Assembly: GCF_003469185.1 (NCBI RefSeq)
Contig: NZ_QSIL01000001.1
Location: forward strand, 186,001-250,000
DNA: 64,000 nt
Direction: 5' to 3'
DNA from: Collinsella sp. AM34-10
GTDB taxonomy: Bacteria; Actinomycetota; Coriobacteriia; Coriobacteriales; Coriobacteriaceae
Shown piece by piece: positions 1-10,600 of the stretch (within the stretch, counting starts at the first letter, position 1; every line of letters starts with the position of its first letter). Made by a program: the position numbers and the translations under genes. The notes under the pieces are model-generated. The model saw nothing but the letters and a program-made list of their open reading frames with translations, did no database searches and was not told the DNA's origin.

Positions 1-3000
1 TCTCGCCCGAATCCGGTCCGTTTGTCGAGCATCTGGACCAGGTGCTCGCCATTACCTTTACCAAAGACGCCGCGGCCGAGATTCGCGACCGCGTGCGCTG
101 TGCGCTTATCGAAGAGGGCATGGACGAGGAGGCCCTGACGGTCGACGACGCTTGGATCTCGACCATCCACGGCATGTGCTCGCGTATCCTGCGCGCGCAC
201 GCGCTGGAGCTGGGCATCGATCCTGAGTTCACGGTGCTCACCGATACCGATGAGCTTATGGATCAGGCTGTCGAGCATGTGCTGGGGCGCGCGACGGCGC
301 CCGATGCCGCGCCCGAGCTTGCCGCCTCGCTTAAGGCCCTCTACGCTTGGTATCCCATGGCGGGCGAGGGCGGGCCGTTTGGCGCCGGTACCACCATCAA
401 AGGCCTGGTGCGCGACCTGTTGGAGCTATCGAGCCAGCTGCCGGGCGGCATGGACGATGTGTGCGTGGCGCGCGGCCAGGCCGACACCTCGGCGCTTGCC
501 GATGCCTATCGTGCGGCGCTGGGCGCAAGCAAGGCCACGACCGAGAAAGCGCAGGCGGCACTCGACGCCATCGACGCGTTTGAGGCGAGCGGCAAAACCA
601 TGGAGGATGCGGCGCGACTCATGATGTCGTGCAGCATGCCGCGCGCGAGCAAGGCGTTTCCTAAGGAGCAGGTGGAGCTACTCAAGGCCGAGGCGGCTGA
701 TGCGTTTATCAATATCGTGCTTGCCTGCGGCGGCCCGGCGCTCGATGCGCTGGTGGGGCTTGCCCGTGCCGTAGAGGCGGAGTACCGTGCGCTCAAGGCC
801 GACCAGTCCGCGCTCGATAACAATGACCTGCTGCGCATGGCGTACGAGGCGCTGCGCGACTACCCGGCTATTCGAGCTGCCTATGAGGGCCGCTTTAAGA
901 TGGTCATGATCGACGAGTTCCAAGATACCGACCAGATGCAGGTCGATCTGATTCGCTATTTGACGGGTGCGGGCGAGCGCGCGCTGTGCACGGTGGGCGA
1001 TGCGCAGCAGTCGATCTATCGCTTCCGTGGTGCCGAGGTCGAGGTGTTTCGCCGCCAGGAGCGCAAGGTGGGTTCGACGACGGCGTCCGAGACGGTCACC
1101 ACGTCCGATGCTCCCGCCGGCGAGCTCGTCAAACTCGTGCGCAACTTCCGCAGCCACGACGAGGTGCTGCGCTATGTGGCGCGCGTCTTTGACGGCGACA
1201 CCGGTGGTTTGATGCAGGGGTTCTTGGATCTTGAACCGAGCGACAAACGCAAGGACATGCTCAAGGCAAAGGCTTCGCGCCGCCAGGCGCTGTTCGTTGC
1301 CGGCGGCAGTATGCAGGAGCGCACGCAGGCCAAGGCCCGTGCGATCGCCGAGCGATTCCATGCGCTTGCCGATGCCGGCCAGCCCCAGGGCGGCATGGTG
1401 CTGCTGCTGGGTCGCATGACCAATGCCGACGTCTACGCGCAGGCCTTCCGCGACCAAGGACTCGACTGCGTCATCGCAGGCGGCTCGGTCTTTGCCCAGG
1501 CGGCCGAGGTGCAGACGGTGCGTGCCCTGGTCTGCGCGCTCGCCAATCCGGCCGATACGGCCCAAGGCCTTATGCCGTTGCTGGCCTCGCCGATGTTTGC
1601 ACTCGGCGCCCAGGAGTTCCTGGCGCTGGCGACCAAGCTCGACGAGCAGACGGGCGAGACGTCGCGCCGCAATATCGATGTGGGCATCATGAGCGATTCC
1701 GATGTGCCGGGTTTGCAGAACCTGCCGCTCGTAACGCGCGCCCGCGAGGTGCTGCGCTACGCACTGCGTCGCGTGGGGCGTGATTCGTTCGCTGCCATCG
1801 CGCGCGACGTGGTCAACGCCTCCGGCTGGTTCGTGCGTCTGGCGCAGCGCGGCCCCGAGGGCAAGGCCATTGCCGCCAACGTGCTCAAGGCGCTCGACGC
1901 CGTGGCCGAGGCAGAGGCCGAGCTCGGCAATTCTCCGCGCTCCATCGCGCTCGCCTTCGACCGCTTCTTGGCGGGCAAGGAGGCCCCGGGCGCCCTCAAC
2001 GAGGAGGGCGACGGCGCGGTGCGCATCATGACCGTGCATGCGTCCAAGGGCCTGGAGTATCCGGTCGTGGCGGTTGCCGAGTGTTTTGGCGTGCGCAAAT
2101 CGTCCGGTGCGGCACAGATGGGTCGCGTCGAGGGCGGAGCGCAAGTCGTGGCGCTGCCGGCGCGCTTCGATGGCGTTAAGCTTGCCGACGGAACCTTCGT
2201 GAAGGGCGATGACGTCAAAAAGCAGTTTGAACACGCGTTTAAGGGCAAGGGTACGTCGCTGTGGCTGCCGCCGGAGCTCATGGAGGACGTCTGTGCGACG
2301 GGTTCTCCCGCCGAGGCATTTGCTCGCCTGCGCAACGACGACCTGCAGCTTTCGCTCGAGGAGCGGGCCCGCTTGCTCTATGTTGCCATGACGCGAGCGG
2401 GCGAGCTGGTGATCTTGGCGATGGATGCCGGTGTGAGCCGCGGCAAGGTGATGGCGCCGACCTTCGATGTCGAGACGGATCTGACCTACGACGTGCTGCG
2501 CCGCATCCTGCCGACCGATAGTCTGGACATGCCGCAGCTCGATAGCGACCGTCTGGTGTTCGACAACTCCCAGCCGGGCGACTACGAGCTCATCTCGCTG
2601 GCGGACTTTACGTTTGGTGAGCAGGCGTTTGAGGCTAACGCTTCGCTGGATGCCGAGGGCAGGCTCGTTCGCGGCGATGTCGATGTCGCTGATAATGCTG
2701 CGCGCTCAACTGTGCCCGGTCCTGCCGACCCCAAGCCCGATGCGTTTGAGCTCGTGTATCCCCAGGCAGTGGGCGTGCGCATGGGCATCTGTCCGTTCCC
2801 GGTGCGTGACTCGTATAGCTACTCGTCAATTGCCGTGGCGCTGCATGCCGAGTCCGAGGACCGTGCCGCCGAGGCGCTTGTTCCCATGGACGAGTCCGGC
2901 GATGATGCGGAGTCGGATGGCTCGGAGATGGCCGATGCGGACGTGGCTGCTGTCGAGCCCGCCGGCAACCCCATGGCGCTGGGCTCGGCCTTCCACGCCG

Positions 3001-3500
3001 CTTGCCAGTGGCTCATCGAGATGGGTGCCGATGCGCTGCCCGTTGAGCGTGCCGACGCCCTGGCTCGCTTGTGGCGCCTGACGCCGGAACAGCGCGAGCG
3101 CTTCGATGTCGCTCTGGATCGCTGGCTCAAGTCGTCGGTTCGTGCCGAGCTGCTCGCGTGGCCGTGCATCCGTGCCGAGGTGCCGTTCTTCTCGCTGGGC
3201 TGCGAGGACGAGGATATCGCCCGCTACGGCGCCTATGCCGAGGGCGCCATCGATGCCTTGGCAACCGACCCGGCGGATCCGTCGCGCGCACTGGTCATCG
3301 ACTACAAGACGGGCGGCACGCCGGATGAGACGCCGGAGCAGCTGCTCGAGAAACACGCCTTGCAGGCGCGCGTTTACGCCGACGTTCTGCACAAGGCGGG
3401 CTTTGAGGTCGTGACCGTCAAGTTCGTTCGCGTGGAGCGGGCGAATCCAACCATCTTCGTCAATCCCGCCGAACCTCAAGTGGTCACCTACAACCTCTAG
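1..3500 (+). CDS. addA: ATP-dependent helicase/nuclease subunit A (AddA), 5'-truncated by the window edge
   Basis: UvrD/RecB-family helicase fused to a RecB-type nuclease, the AddA half of AddAB, which resects double-strand breaks for recombination. The reading frame is open from base 3, and helicase motif Ia (ITFTKDAAAEI) lies only about 50 bases in, so the Walker A motif and true start are upstream of the window. Visible in order are motif II (DEFQDT, near 909-926), motif III (VGDAQQSIYRFRG), motif IV (NFRS), motif V (TVHASKGLEYP, near 2030-2060), motif VI (LLYVAMTRA, near 2371-2397), then GSAFH and the nuclease motif VIDYKTGG near 3295-3318. The length and C-terminal nuclease fit AddA rather than plain UvrD or PcrA. 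The partner addB is expected just upstream. A hairpin repeat starts about 10 bases after the stop. Confidence 0.93.
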   Translation, partial: SPESGPFVEHLDQVLAITFTKDAAAEIRDRVRCALIEEGMDEEALTVDDAWISTIHGMCSRILRAHALELGIDPEFTVLTDTDELMDQAVEHVLGRATAPDAAPELAASLKALYAWYPMAGEGGPFGAGTTIKGLVRDLLELSSQLPGGMDDVCVARGQADTSALADAYRAALGASKATTEKAQAALDAIDAFEASGKTMEDAARLMMSCSMPRASKAFPKEQVELLKAEAADAFINIVLACGGPALDALVGLARAVEAEYRALKADQSALDNNDLLRMAYEALRDYPAIRAAYEGRFKMVMIDEFQDTDQMQVDLIRYLTGAGERALCTVGDAQQSIYRFRGAEVEVFRRQERKVGSTTASETVTTSDAPAGELVKLVRNFRSHDEVLRYVARVFDGDTGGLMQGFLDLEPSDKRKDMLKAKASRRQALFVAGGSMQERTQAKARAIAERFHALADAGQPQGGMVLLLGRMTNADVYAQAFRDQGLDCVIAGGSVFAQAAEVQTVRALVCALANPADTAQGLMPLLASPMFALGAQEFLALATKLDEQTGETSRRNIDVGIMSDSDVPGLQNLPLVTRAREVLRYALRRVGRDSFAAIARDVVNASGWFVRLAQRGPEGKAIAANVLKALDAVAEAEAELGNSPRSIALAFDRFLAGKEAPGALNEEGDGAVRIMTVHASKGLEYPVVAVAECFGVRKSSGAAQMGRVEGGAQVVALPARFDGVKLADGTFVKGDDVKKQFEHAFKGKGTSLWLPPELMEDVCATGSPAEAFARLRNDDLQLSLEERARLLYVAMTRAGELVILAMDAGVSRGKVMAPTFDVETDLTYDVLRRILPTDSLDMPQLDSDRLVFDNSQPGDYELISLADFTFGEQAFEANASLDAEGRLVRGDVDVADNAARSTVPGPADPKPDAFELVYPQAVGVRMGICPFPVRDSYSYSSIAVALHAESEDRAAEALVPMDESGDDAESDGSEMADADVAAVEPAGNPMALGSAFHAACQWLIEMGADALPVERADALARLWRLTPEQRERFDVALDRWLKSSVRAELLAWPCIRAEVPFFSLGCEDEDIARYGAYAEGAIDALATDPADPSRALVIDYKTGGTPDETPEQLLEKHALQARVYADVLHKAGFEVVTVKFVRVERANPTIFVNPAEPQVVTYNL

Positions 3501-3511
3501 TCCTCAGATAA

Positions 3512-3576
3512 CTTGCGGTGGAATACGGACTGTTTTGGTCAAAAAAGCCGCCAAACAGTCCGCATTTCACCGCAAC
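3512..3576. repeat. Family 1 hairpin repeat, copy A (GTTGCGGTG type)
   Basis: This is an inverted repeat with arms of about 23 bases (3513-3535 and 3553-3575) that match at 21 positions, separated by an 18-base A-rich loop. The outer ends read TTGCGGTG. It begins just after the addA stop and could end the addA transcript, although there is no clear T-run. Related copies are at 55500-55566 and 61533-61599. Confidence 0.8.
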
Positions 3577-3678
3577 TGCAAGAGGAGCCGTGTGGGTTTG
3601 GGCTAGGTTCGGGTGCCGTCCGCGCTGTGCGGTAGAATCGTAACCCTAAGATCACGAACCCGCATCGGAGCTCATTAC

Positions 3679-6600
3679 ATGGCATTCGTCCATCTGCACA
3701 ATCACACTGTTTTCTCCATGCTCGACGGCGCAACCCGTATCCAGGATATGGTCAACCGTGCCGTTGAGCTGGGCATGCCCGCCGTCGCCATTACCGACCA
3801 CGGCTACATGTATGGCGTGCCCGACCTGGCGCTGGCCTGCGACGCCGTTAACCACAACACGCCCGAGTACAAAACCTGGAGTCACGACAAGGCCTTCTTG
3901 GAAAAGGACCGCCGCGACGAGCTGGTGGAGCCCGATCCCGAGGAAAGCCCGCGCGAGCATGCCCAGTATGTGAAGGACATGGCCATGTGGGACGAGAAGG
4001 GCAACATCGACGAGCTCAAGCCGCCCCTGGTCATCAAACCCATCTTTGGCTGCGAGGTCTACTTTACGCCGGACGAGACGCTCGCCCGCGACCATAAGCC
4101 CGAGCTCTACCACATGATTCTTCTGGCCAAGGACCAGGAGGGCTACGTCAACCTGATGCAGACGGTCTCCGAGGCCGCTGTGCAGGGCTTTTACTACAAG
4201 CCGCGCGTGACGCTCGACAACCTGCGTCGCCATGCCAAGGGCATGATCTGCACGAGCGCCTGCATCGCGGGCATCATTCCCAAATACATCGACCGCGGTG
4301 ACATGGAGGGCGCCATCAAGTGGGCCGAGACCTTCCGCGACACCTTCGACCCTGGCGACTTTTACATCGAGATCCAGGAACACGGCATTACCACCGACAA
4401 CGGCCTGACCGACGAGCAGATGGACCGCACGCTCATCGACATTGCCAAACAGGTGGGTGTCAAGGTCATCGCCACCAACGACTTCCACTACCTGCGCCGC
4501 GAGGACGCGCCCGTACAGGACGTCATCATGTGCATCGGCATGAACGCCAAGGTCGACGACCCCAACCGCATGCGCATGACCGGCTCGGAGTTTTACATGA
4601 AGACCGAGGAGGAGATGCGGGCGATGTTCCCGTATTGCCCCGAGGCCTGCGACAACACGCTCGAGATCGCCGACAAGTGCTACGTGGAGCTGGACTGGGA
4701 CTCCATCATCCTGCCGCGCTTCCCGTTGCTCGACCCCGGCGAGACGCACGAGAGCCAGTTCCGCCGCGAGTGCGAGAAGGGCCTGCGCCAACACTATGGC
4801 GATGACTGGGCCACACGCGAAATCGGTGGCGTCAACATCAAAGAGCGCTTTGAGTACGAATACAAGGTCATCTGCGACAAGGGCTTTGCTGCCTACTTCT
4901 TGATAGTTGCCGAGTACGTGCAATGGGCCAAGGACAACGGCATCGGCGTCGGCCCCGGCCGTGGCTCGGCCGCCGGCGCTATCGTCGCCTACGCCATGAA
5001 CATCACCGCGTTCGACCCGCTCGAGAACGGCCTGATGTTCGAGAGGTTCCTGTCCCCGCAGCGTACCGAGATGCCCGATATCGATATGGACTTCGACGAT
5101 GAGCGGCGCCTCGAGGTCGTGGAGCACGTTCGCCAGCTCTACGGCCCCGAGAAGGTCACCCACGTTATCACCTACTCGACCATCAAGGCCAAGCAGGCCA
5201 TCAACGATGCCGCGCGCGTTCTGGACTACCCGGTCTACATGGGCCAGCGCCTGTCCAAGATGGTCTCGAGCGACCCCAAGGTCAAGCTCAAGCAGGTACT
5301 CGAAAAACAACCCGGCAAAGAGGATCTGTTTAACCCCGACTTTGCCGAGGCCTATAAAAAGGACGACGACGCCCGCCGCATCATCGACACGGCGCTCTCG
5401 ATTGAGGGCCTCACCCGTGGCGAGGGCGTGCACGCGTGCGCCGTTCTGATCTGCCGCGACCCCGTCAACGAGCATGTGCCCACCAAGCTCGATACCAAGG
5501 GCGGCGTTGAGATTACCCAGTACGAGGGCCATACCGTTGCCGACATGGGCCTGCTCAAGATGGACTTCTTGGGCCTGCGCACGCTGACGGTTATCTCCAA
5601 GGCTAAGGCAAACATCAAAAAGAATTTCGGCATCGACATCAAAGAGGAAGAGATTCCCTTTGACGACCCCGAGATCTTTAAGCTCATGGGCTCCGGTCAC
5701 ACCGCCGGCGTCTTCCAGGTCGAGTCCGCCGGCATGACGGCCACGATCAAGAACATGAAGCCCACCGAGTACAAGCACGTCGTGGCATTGATCGCTCTAT
5801 ACCGCCCGGGCCCGCTGGGCGCCGGCATGGTTTCGTCCTACATCAACCGTATGAACGGCAAGGAGCCGGCCGTCTCCTACGACGACCGCCTGGACGACAT
5901 CCTGGGCGAAACCTACGGCACCATGGTCTACCAGGAGCAGGTTATGCTTATCTCCGTTGAGATGTGCGGCTTCTCCAAGGGCGAATCGGACTCGCGTATC
6001 CGTAAGCCCGTGGCTAAGAAAAAGATCAAGCTGCTCACGTCGACGGTGCTCCACTGGGAGGATGGCTCGGACGAGACCACCTACGACCACTGGATGAACG
6101 GCGCTATCAAGAACAACTACACGCGCGAGGTCGCCCAGAAGATTTGGGACGATGTTCTCGAGTTCGCGTCCTACGCCTTTAACAAGTCGCACTCCGCCGG
6201 CTACGCCATCCTGGTTATGCAGACGGCATGGCTCAAGGCGCACTATCCGCACGAGTACATGGCGGCCGTTCTGACGTCCTATACGGGCAAGACCGACAAG
6301 ATCGTTCACTACGTCTCGGCGTGCCGTCACGACGGCATTCCCGTACTGTCGCCAGATGTCAACGAGTCCGGTACCGAGTTCACGGCTACCAAGGAAGGCG
6401 TGCGCTTTGGTCTGGCCGGTATCCGCGGCGTGGGCACCGGCGTGGCGCAGGCGATTATCGCCGAGCGCGAGGCGGGCGGCCCGTTTAAGACGCTGCACGA
6501 CTTTGTTGAGCGCGTGGACTCGAGCCAGGCAAACCGCCGCGTGATCGAATCGCTCATCAAGGCAGGCGCCTTTGACTCCACGGGGTATCCGCGTCGCCAG

Positions 6601-7482
6601 ATGATGCACTTTGTGGACAAGAACAACCCCGAGAACATCATCGATGCCGCGGTAAAGCGCCAGAAAGATCGCGCGAGCGGCCAGACGTCGTTCTTCGATA
6701 TGTTTGGCGACGTTGAGGGCTCGGGCTTTGAGGTGAGCGTGCCCGATCCGGATGGCCAGGAGTGGGATCGTCACCTTAAGCTGAGCCAGGAGAAGGAGGT
6801 TCTGGGCATCTACGTCTCGGACCACCCGCTGCGCCCGTTTGAGTATGCGCTAGCCAAGGCGCGCGACTTCTCGTTCTCGCAGATCGACACCGGCTATGAG
6901 GTGCAAAACCCCACGGGCGGCACCATCAACCAGGAGATTCCCGAGGGCAAGGCGCTGTGGTGGGCCGGTATGGTCTCGAGCGTGTCCAAGCGCGTGACCA
7001 AAAACGGCGACCCCATGGGCATCGTGCAGCTCGAGGACATGGAAGGCGAGGCCACGGTCGTGGTATTCCCCAAGACCTACAAGGAGGCCGAGGGGTACCT
7101 GTACGGCGAGGTCGATCCCGAGACCGGTGCGCAGCTGTCCGATGCGTTTGTGCGCATTAAGGGCAAGCTCGAGCGTTCGGACCGCGGCGACCAGATCATC
7201 GCGCAGGAGATCGTGCCGCTTGAGCTTAACGAGGAGAACAACAAGCCCAAGGTGTTTGAGGTCATGGTGCCCAACAGCCGCTTTAGCCAGGGCAATATGG
7301 CGCGTCTTGCCACGGTGCTTACCGCCAACCCGGGCGGCGACCGCGTGGAGATCTTTATCGAGCAGGTGGACGGGCGCGTACTGCGTGCCGAGGTACCGGC
7401 CAAGGTCAACGCACGCTCGATTCCGCTGTTGGCAGAGGCAAAGGCCATCGTGGGTAACCAAGGCCGCGTGACGGTGATCTAA
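3679..7482 (+). CDS. dnaE: DNA polymerase III subunit alpha (DnaE)
   Basis: Replicative C-family DNA polymerase of 1267 residues. The N-terminal PHP domain begins with HLHNHTVFSMLDG. The polymerase core carries GPGRGSAAGA and the catalytic aspartates of PDIDMDFDD near residues 466-474. ALYRPGPLGAGM, FNKSHSAGYA, a helix-hairpin-helix (GIRGVGTG) and a C-terminal OB fold (near residues 1090-1170) follow. I chose the ATG at 3679 because GGAG lies about 9 bases upstream and the protein then starts with the usual MAFVHLHNHT; an in-frame start at 3613 would add a non-homologous leader. The usual LRKAMGKK segment before FNKSH is altered to SRIRKPVAKKKIKLL with a short insertion, probably lineage-specific. 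The stop codon overlaps the start of a family 2 repeat. Confidence 0.97.
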   Translation: MAFVHLHNHTVFSMLDGATRIQDMVNRAVELGMPAVAITDHGYMYGVPDLALACDAVNHNTPEYKTWSHDKAFLEKDRRDELVEPDPEESPREHAQYVKDMAMWDEKGNIDELKPPLVIKPIFGCEVYFTPDETLARDHKPELYHMILLAKDQEGYVNLMQTVSEAAVQGFYYKPRVTLDNLRRHAKGMICTSACIAGIIPKYIDRGDMEGAIKWAETFRDTFDPGDFYIEIQEHGITTDNGLTDEQMDRTLIDIAKQVGVKVIATNDFHYLRREDAPVQDVIMCIGMNAKVDDPNRMRMTGSEFYMKTEEEMRAMFPYCPEACDNTLEIADKCYVELDWDSIILPRFPLLDPGETHESQFRRECEKGLRQHYGDDWATREIGGVNIKERFEYEYKVICDKGFAAYFLIVAEYVQWAKDNGIGVGPGRGSAAGAIVAYAMNITAFDPLENGLMFERFLSPQRTEMPDIDMDFDDERRLEVVEHVRQLYGPEKVTHVITYSTIKAKQAINDAARVLDYPVYMGQRLSKMVSSDPKVKLKQVLEKQPGKEDLFNPDFAEAYKKDDDARRIIDTALSIEGLTRGEGVHACAVLICRDPVNEHVPTKLDTKGGVEITQYEGHTVADMGLLKMDFLGLRTLTVISKAKANIKKNFGIDIKEEEIPFDDPEIFKLMGSGHTAGVFQVESAGMTATIKNMKPTEYKHVVALIALYRPGPLGAGMVSSYINRMNGKEPAVSYDDRLDDILGETYGTMVYQEQVMLISVEMCGFSKGESDSRIRKPVAKKKIKLLTSTVLHWEDGSDETTYDHWMNGAIKNNYTREVAQKIWDDVLEFASYAFNKSHSAGYAILVMQTAWLKAHYPHEYMAAVLTSYTGKTDKIVHYVSACRHDGIPVLSPDVNESGTEFTATKEGVRFGLAGIRGVGTGVAQAIIAEREAGGPFKTLHDFVERVDSSQANRRVIESLIKAGAFDSTGYPRRQMMHFVDKNNPENIIDAAVKRQKDRASGQTSFFDMFGDVEGSGFEVSVPDPDGQEWDRHLKLSQEKEVLGIYVSDHPLRPFEYALAKARDFSFSQIDTGYEVQNPTGGTINQEIPEGKALWWAGMVSSVSKRVTKNGDPMGIVQLEDMEGEATVVVFPKTYKEAEGYLYGEVDPETGAQLSDAFVRIKGKLERSDRGDQIIAQEIVPLELNEENNKPKVFEVMVPNSRFSQGNMARLATVLTANPGGDRVEIFIEQVDGRVLRAEVPAKVNARSIPLLAEAKAIVGNQGRVTVI

Positions 7483-7597
7483 AATGATTTTTCTGGGACG
7501 GGGATTAAAAAATCATTTTGGGTGACGTGTGGCGGAAGACCAGTCTTTCTGGGACGGGAATGATTTTTTCATCCCCGTCCCAGAAAAATCATTTGGC
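7481..7597. repeat. Family 2 repeats: one direct copy and one inverted copy
   Basis: Copy one (7481-7519) has perfect 12-base arms, AAAATGATTTTT and AAAAATCATTTT, around CTGGGACGGGGATT. Copy two (about 7545-7597) lies in the opposite orientation and is also flanked by TTTCTGGGACGGG and its complement, so it can form a nested hairpin. Copy one starts inside the dnaE stop codon. A third copy lies at 53216-53248. These elements may end dnaE transcription. They fill nearly the whole gap before the SNF2 gene. Confidence 0.8.
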
Positions 7598-7617
7598 ATG
7601 CGAGATTGGAGGAAGTG

Positions 7618-10600
7618 ATGGCGCAGGGGACGTTTGTGCAGGCGCTTCGTAAGGAGGCGGCGCTCAGCAGTACCTTTATGAAGGGGCGTTCGCTCATGCT
7701 CAACGGCGCCGTGCTGTCGTTTGAGGACTCCGGCTCGCGCTTCTCCAAAAACGTGAACATCGAGGGCACGGTGCGTGGCTCGCGCGGCGACCTGTACAAG
7801 ACGCACGTGGCGCTCGATATGGACGAGCACGAGGTTATCGACTACGACTGCGATTGTCCCGCCGCCTTCCGCTATTCCGGCATGTGCAAGCACGCCATCG
7901 CCACGGCGCTGGCGTATCTGGATGCCAGCGGCGCCGAGCCCGTCGAGGGCTTGCGTACGCCGGTCCGCACGTTTACGGTACCGACCGCACAGTCCAAGCA
8001 GCCCATGCGCTCCGCGCCCACCGCACCGACGGTCAACCCCAACTTTCCCTTCCCGGCGCCCGTCCCCACGAGCCCGAGCCTTGTGGCGGCGCTTTCCGAC
8101 CTTTCGGACGCGCGCATGGACGAGCTCGTGGCCATGCGCCGCAAGCTCGCCAGCACCATTGACCCCGATGCGCCCAAAGCGGTGCTGGAGCCCTCGCTGG
8201 TGCCGTACTACAACCCGCTGTTTGCCGATCGCTTTAACTGGGCGCTCGAGTTTCGCATTCGCTGCGGTTCGGTGTCCTACGTGGTTAAGGATCTCGACGG
8301 CATGGCCGATGCCTATGTGCGCGGCGGTACGTTCTCCTATGGCAAGAAGCTTACGTTTGTCCATGTGCCCGAGGCTTTCGATGACGTGTCGACAAAGCTG
8401 CTCGACTTTGTCGCAATGACGGTCGCCTACCTAGGCGATATTACGAGCTCGCGCTCGGCGTCGTATGACTTTGTCCGCAACGGTTTTGTCGCCGAGCGTC
8501 AGTTGCCGGTATCCGAGCATTCCGTCGTGTCCGTGCTGGACTTGCTGCGTGGCAGGACTATGTCCTTTGAGCCTGCTTGGTCGCGGGGGACGACGACGCA
8601 TCGCTCCTACGAGGTGGCCGTCGAGCCGTCGCCGCAGGGGGAGGGCGAAGTCCCGGCTAAGCGCCCGCCGCTCCTTGCCGCCAAGATTGCACCGGCGGCG
8701 GGAGGCAGCTATGACTTGCGCCTTCCGGCCGATATGTACTGTTTTGTCGCTGGTGACGCAGCCTATCTGGTCGATACGCGCCGCGCGCGCCGTACCGACA
8801 CGGCGTTTGCCCAACATGCGGCGCCGTTCCTTTCGCACTTGTTGCCCTGCCGCACACCGGTCCATATCGCCGCCGACCAGGTGGGCGAGTTCTGCCGCAT
8901 GGCGCTGCCTATCTTGCGCGACTACACCGACCTGACCGCCCCCGCCGCACTCGATGCCGTGGCGCCCGAGCCGAGTTTTGCCGTGGCGATTGGCGTCGAC
9001 GATGGCCTTGTGACCTGCAAGATTACGGTATCCTACGGTGATTGGTCGGCAGATCTCTTTAGTCTTGGTGCTCCGGGTAGTCCTTTCGAAGAGCAACGCC
9101 CCGGCGTTCCGCCCCGCGATACGGTGGCGGAGTTTCGCGTTATGGACACGGCGGCCCTGTACTTCGATTTCTACGAGGGCGGCCTGGCGTTTGAGGAGCG
9201 CGACGACGCCCGCCTGTTTCACTTGCTGACCGAGGGCCTGTCTGCCCTGTCCGAGCTGGGCGAGGTCATGCTCAGCGACCGCCTGCGCCAGATCTCGGTC
9301 CGTCCTGCGCCCAAGCTCTCGGTGCGCGCCACCGTCAAGAGCAACTTGCTCGACGTCGAGCTGGGTGCGAGCGGGCTTTCGGCGGCAGACCTTGCCATCT
9401 ACCTTGACTCCTACAAGCGTCACCAGACGTTTGCACGTCTCACGTCGGGTGACATCGTTCGCCTGGATGAAGGTGCCCGCGCTGCGTTTGGCCTTGCCGA
9501 GGACCTGGGCGTCGATGCCGTCGACCTGCTCGACGGCGTGTCGCTTCCCGCGTCGAGCACCCTTTTTGTCGATAGCATGCTCGCGCGCACGCCGACGCTC
9601 GAGGCCGATCGCGACGCCGCGTTCCGCCGTACCGTCGAGCGCCTGGACACGCTCGGCAAGATGGACTTTACGGTACCCGCCTCGCTCAAGGCCACGCTGC
9701 GTGGCTACCAGGTCGACGGCTACCAGTGGCTCGGCTCGCTTGAGCATCTGGGCCTCGGCGGCATCTTGGCCGACGATATGGGCCTGGGCAAAACGCTGCA
9801 GATGATCGCGCACATTCTGGCGCGCGTGGAGGCGGGGGACACCAAGCCCACGCTCGTGGTATGCCCCGCGTCGCTCGTGTACAACTGGGCTGCCGAGTTG
9901 GAGCGCTTTGCCCCCTCGCTTGATGTGTGCGCCATCGTGGGCGCCAAGGCCCAGCGTCGCGTGCAAATTGCCGGTGCCGCCGAGCATAACGTGGTCGTGA
10001 CGTCGTATGACCTCATGCGCCGCGACATCGACGAATACGTCGAGCAGGACTTTGCTCGCGTGGTGCTCGACGAGGCCCAGTACATTAAAAACCCGCTCAC
10101 CCAGGTGGCCCGTGCTGCCAAGCGCCTGCCGGCCGGCGTGCGCTTTGCCTTGACGGGAACGCCCATCGAGAACCGCCTGTCCGAGCTCTGGAGTATCTTC
10201 GACTTTTTGATGCCGGGTCTTCTGGGCACGCGTGACTCATTTGCCAAGCGCTTTGAGAGTCCCGTCGAGCATGCCGAGGGTGACAGCGCCGCTCGTCTGC
10301 AGGCGCTCGTGTCGCCGTTTGTGCTGCGTCGCGTCAAGGAAGATGTGGTGGCCGACCTGCCCGAGAAGATCGAGGATACGGTGATGGCTCAGCTCACCGG
10401 CGAACAGCGCAAGCTCTACCTGGCCAACCAGGACCGCATCGCCCAGCAGGTGCAGCATCGCGAGGCCGGGGAGTTTAAGAAAGATAAGCTCAAGGTGCTT
10501 GCCGAGCTCACCAAGCTGCGCCAGATCTGTTGCGACCCGCATTTGCACTATGCGGACTACAAGGCGGGAAGCGCTAAGCTCGATACGTGTATGGAGCTCG

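Noticed and set aside
678..2234. Long open minus-strand frame opposite addA
   Set aside because: It is a shadow of the AddA reading frame with His/Arg-rich, low-complexity translation and no recognisable domain.
3652..5778. Long open minus-strand frame opposite dnaE
   Set aside because: It is the complement of a proven gene in high-GC DNA, has no motif and no ribosome-binding site, and its composition follows the dnaE codons.
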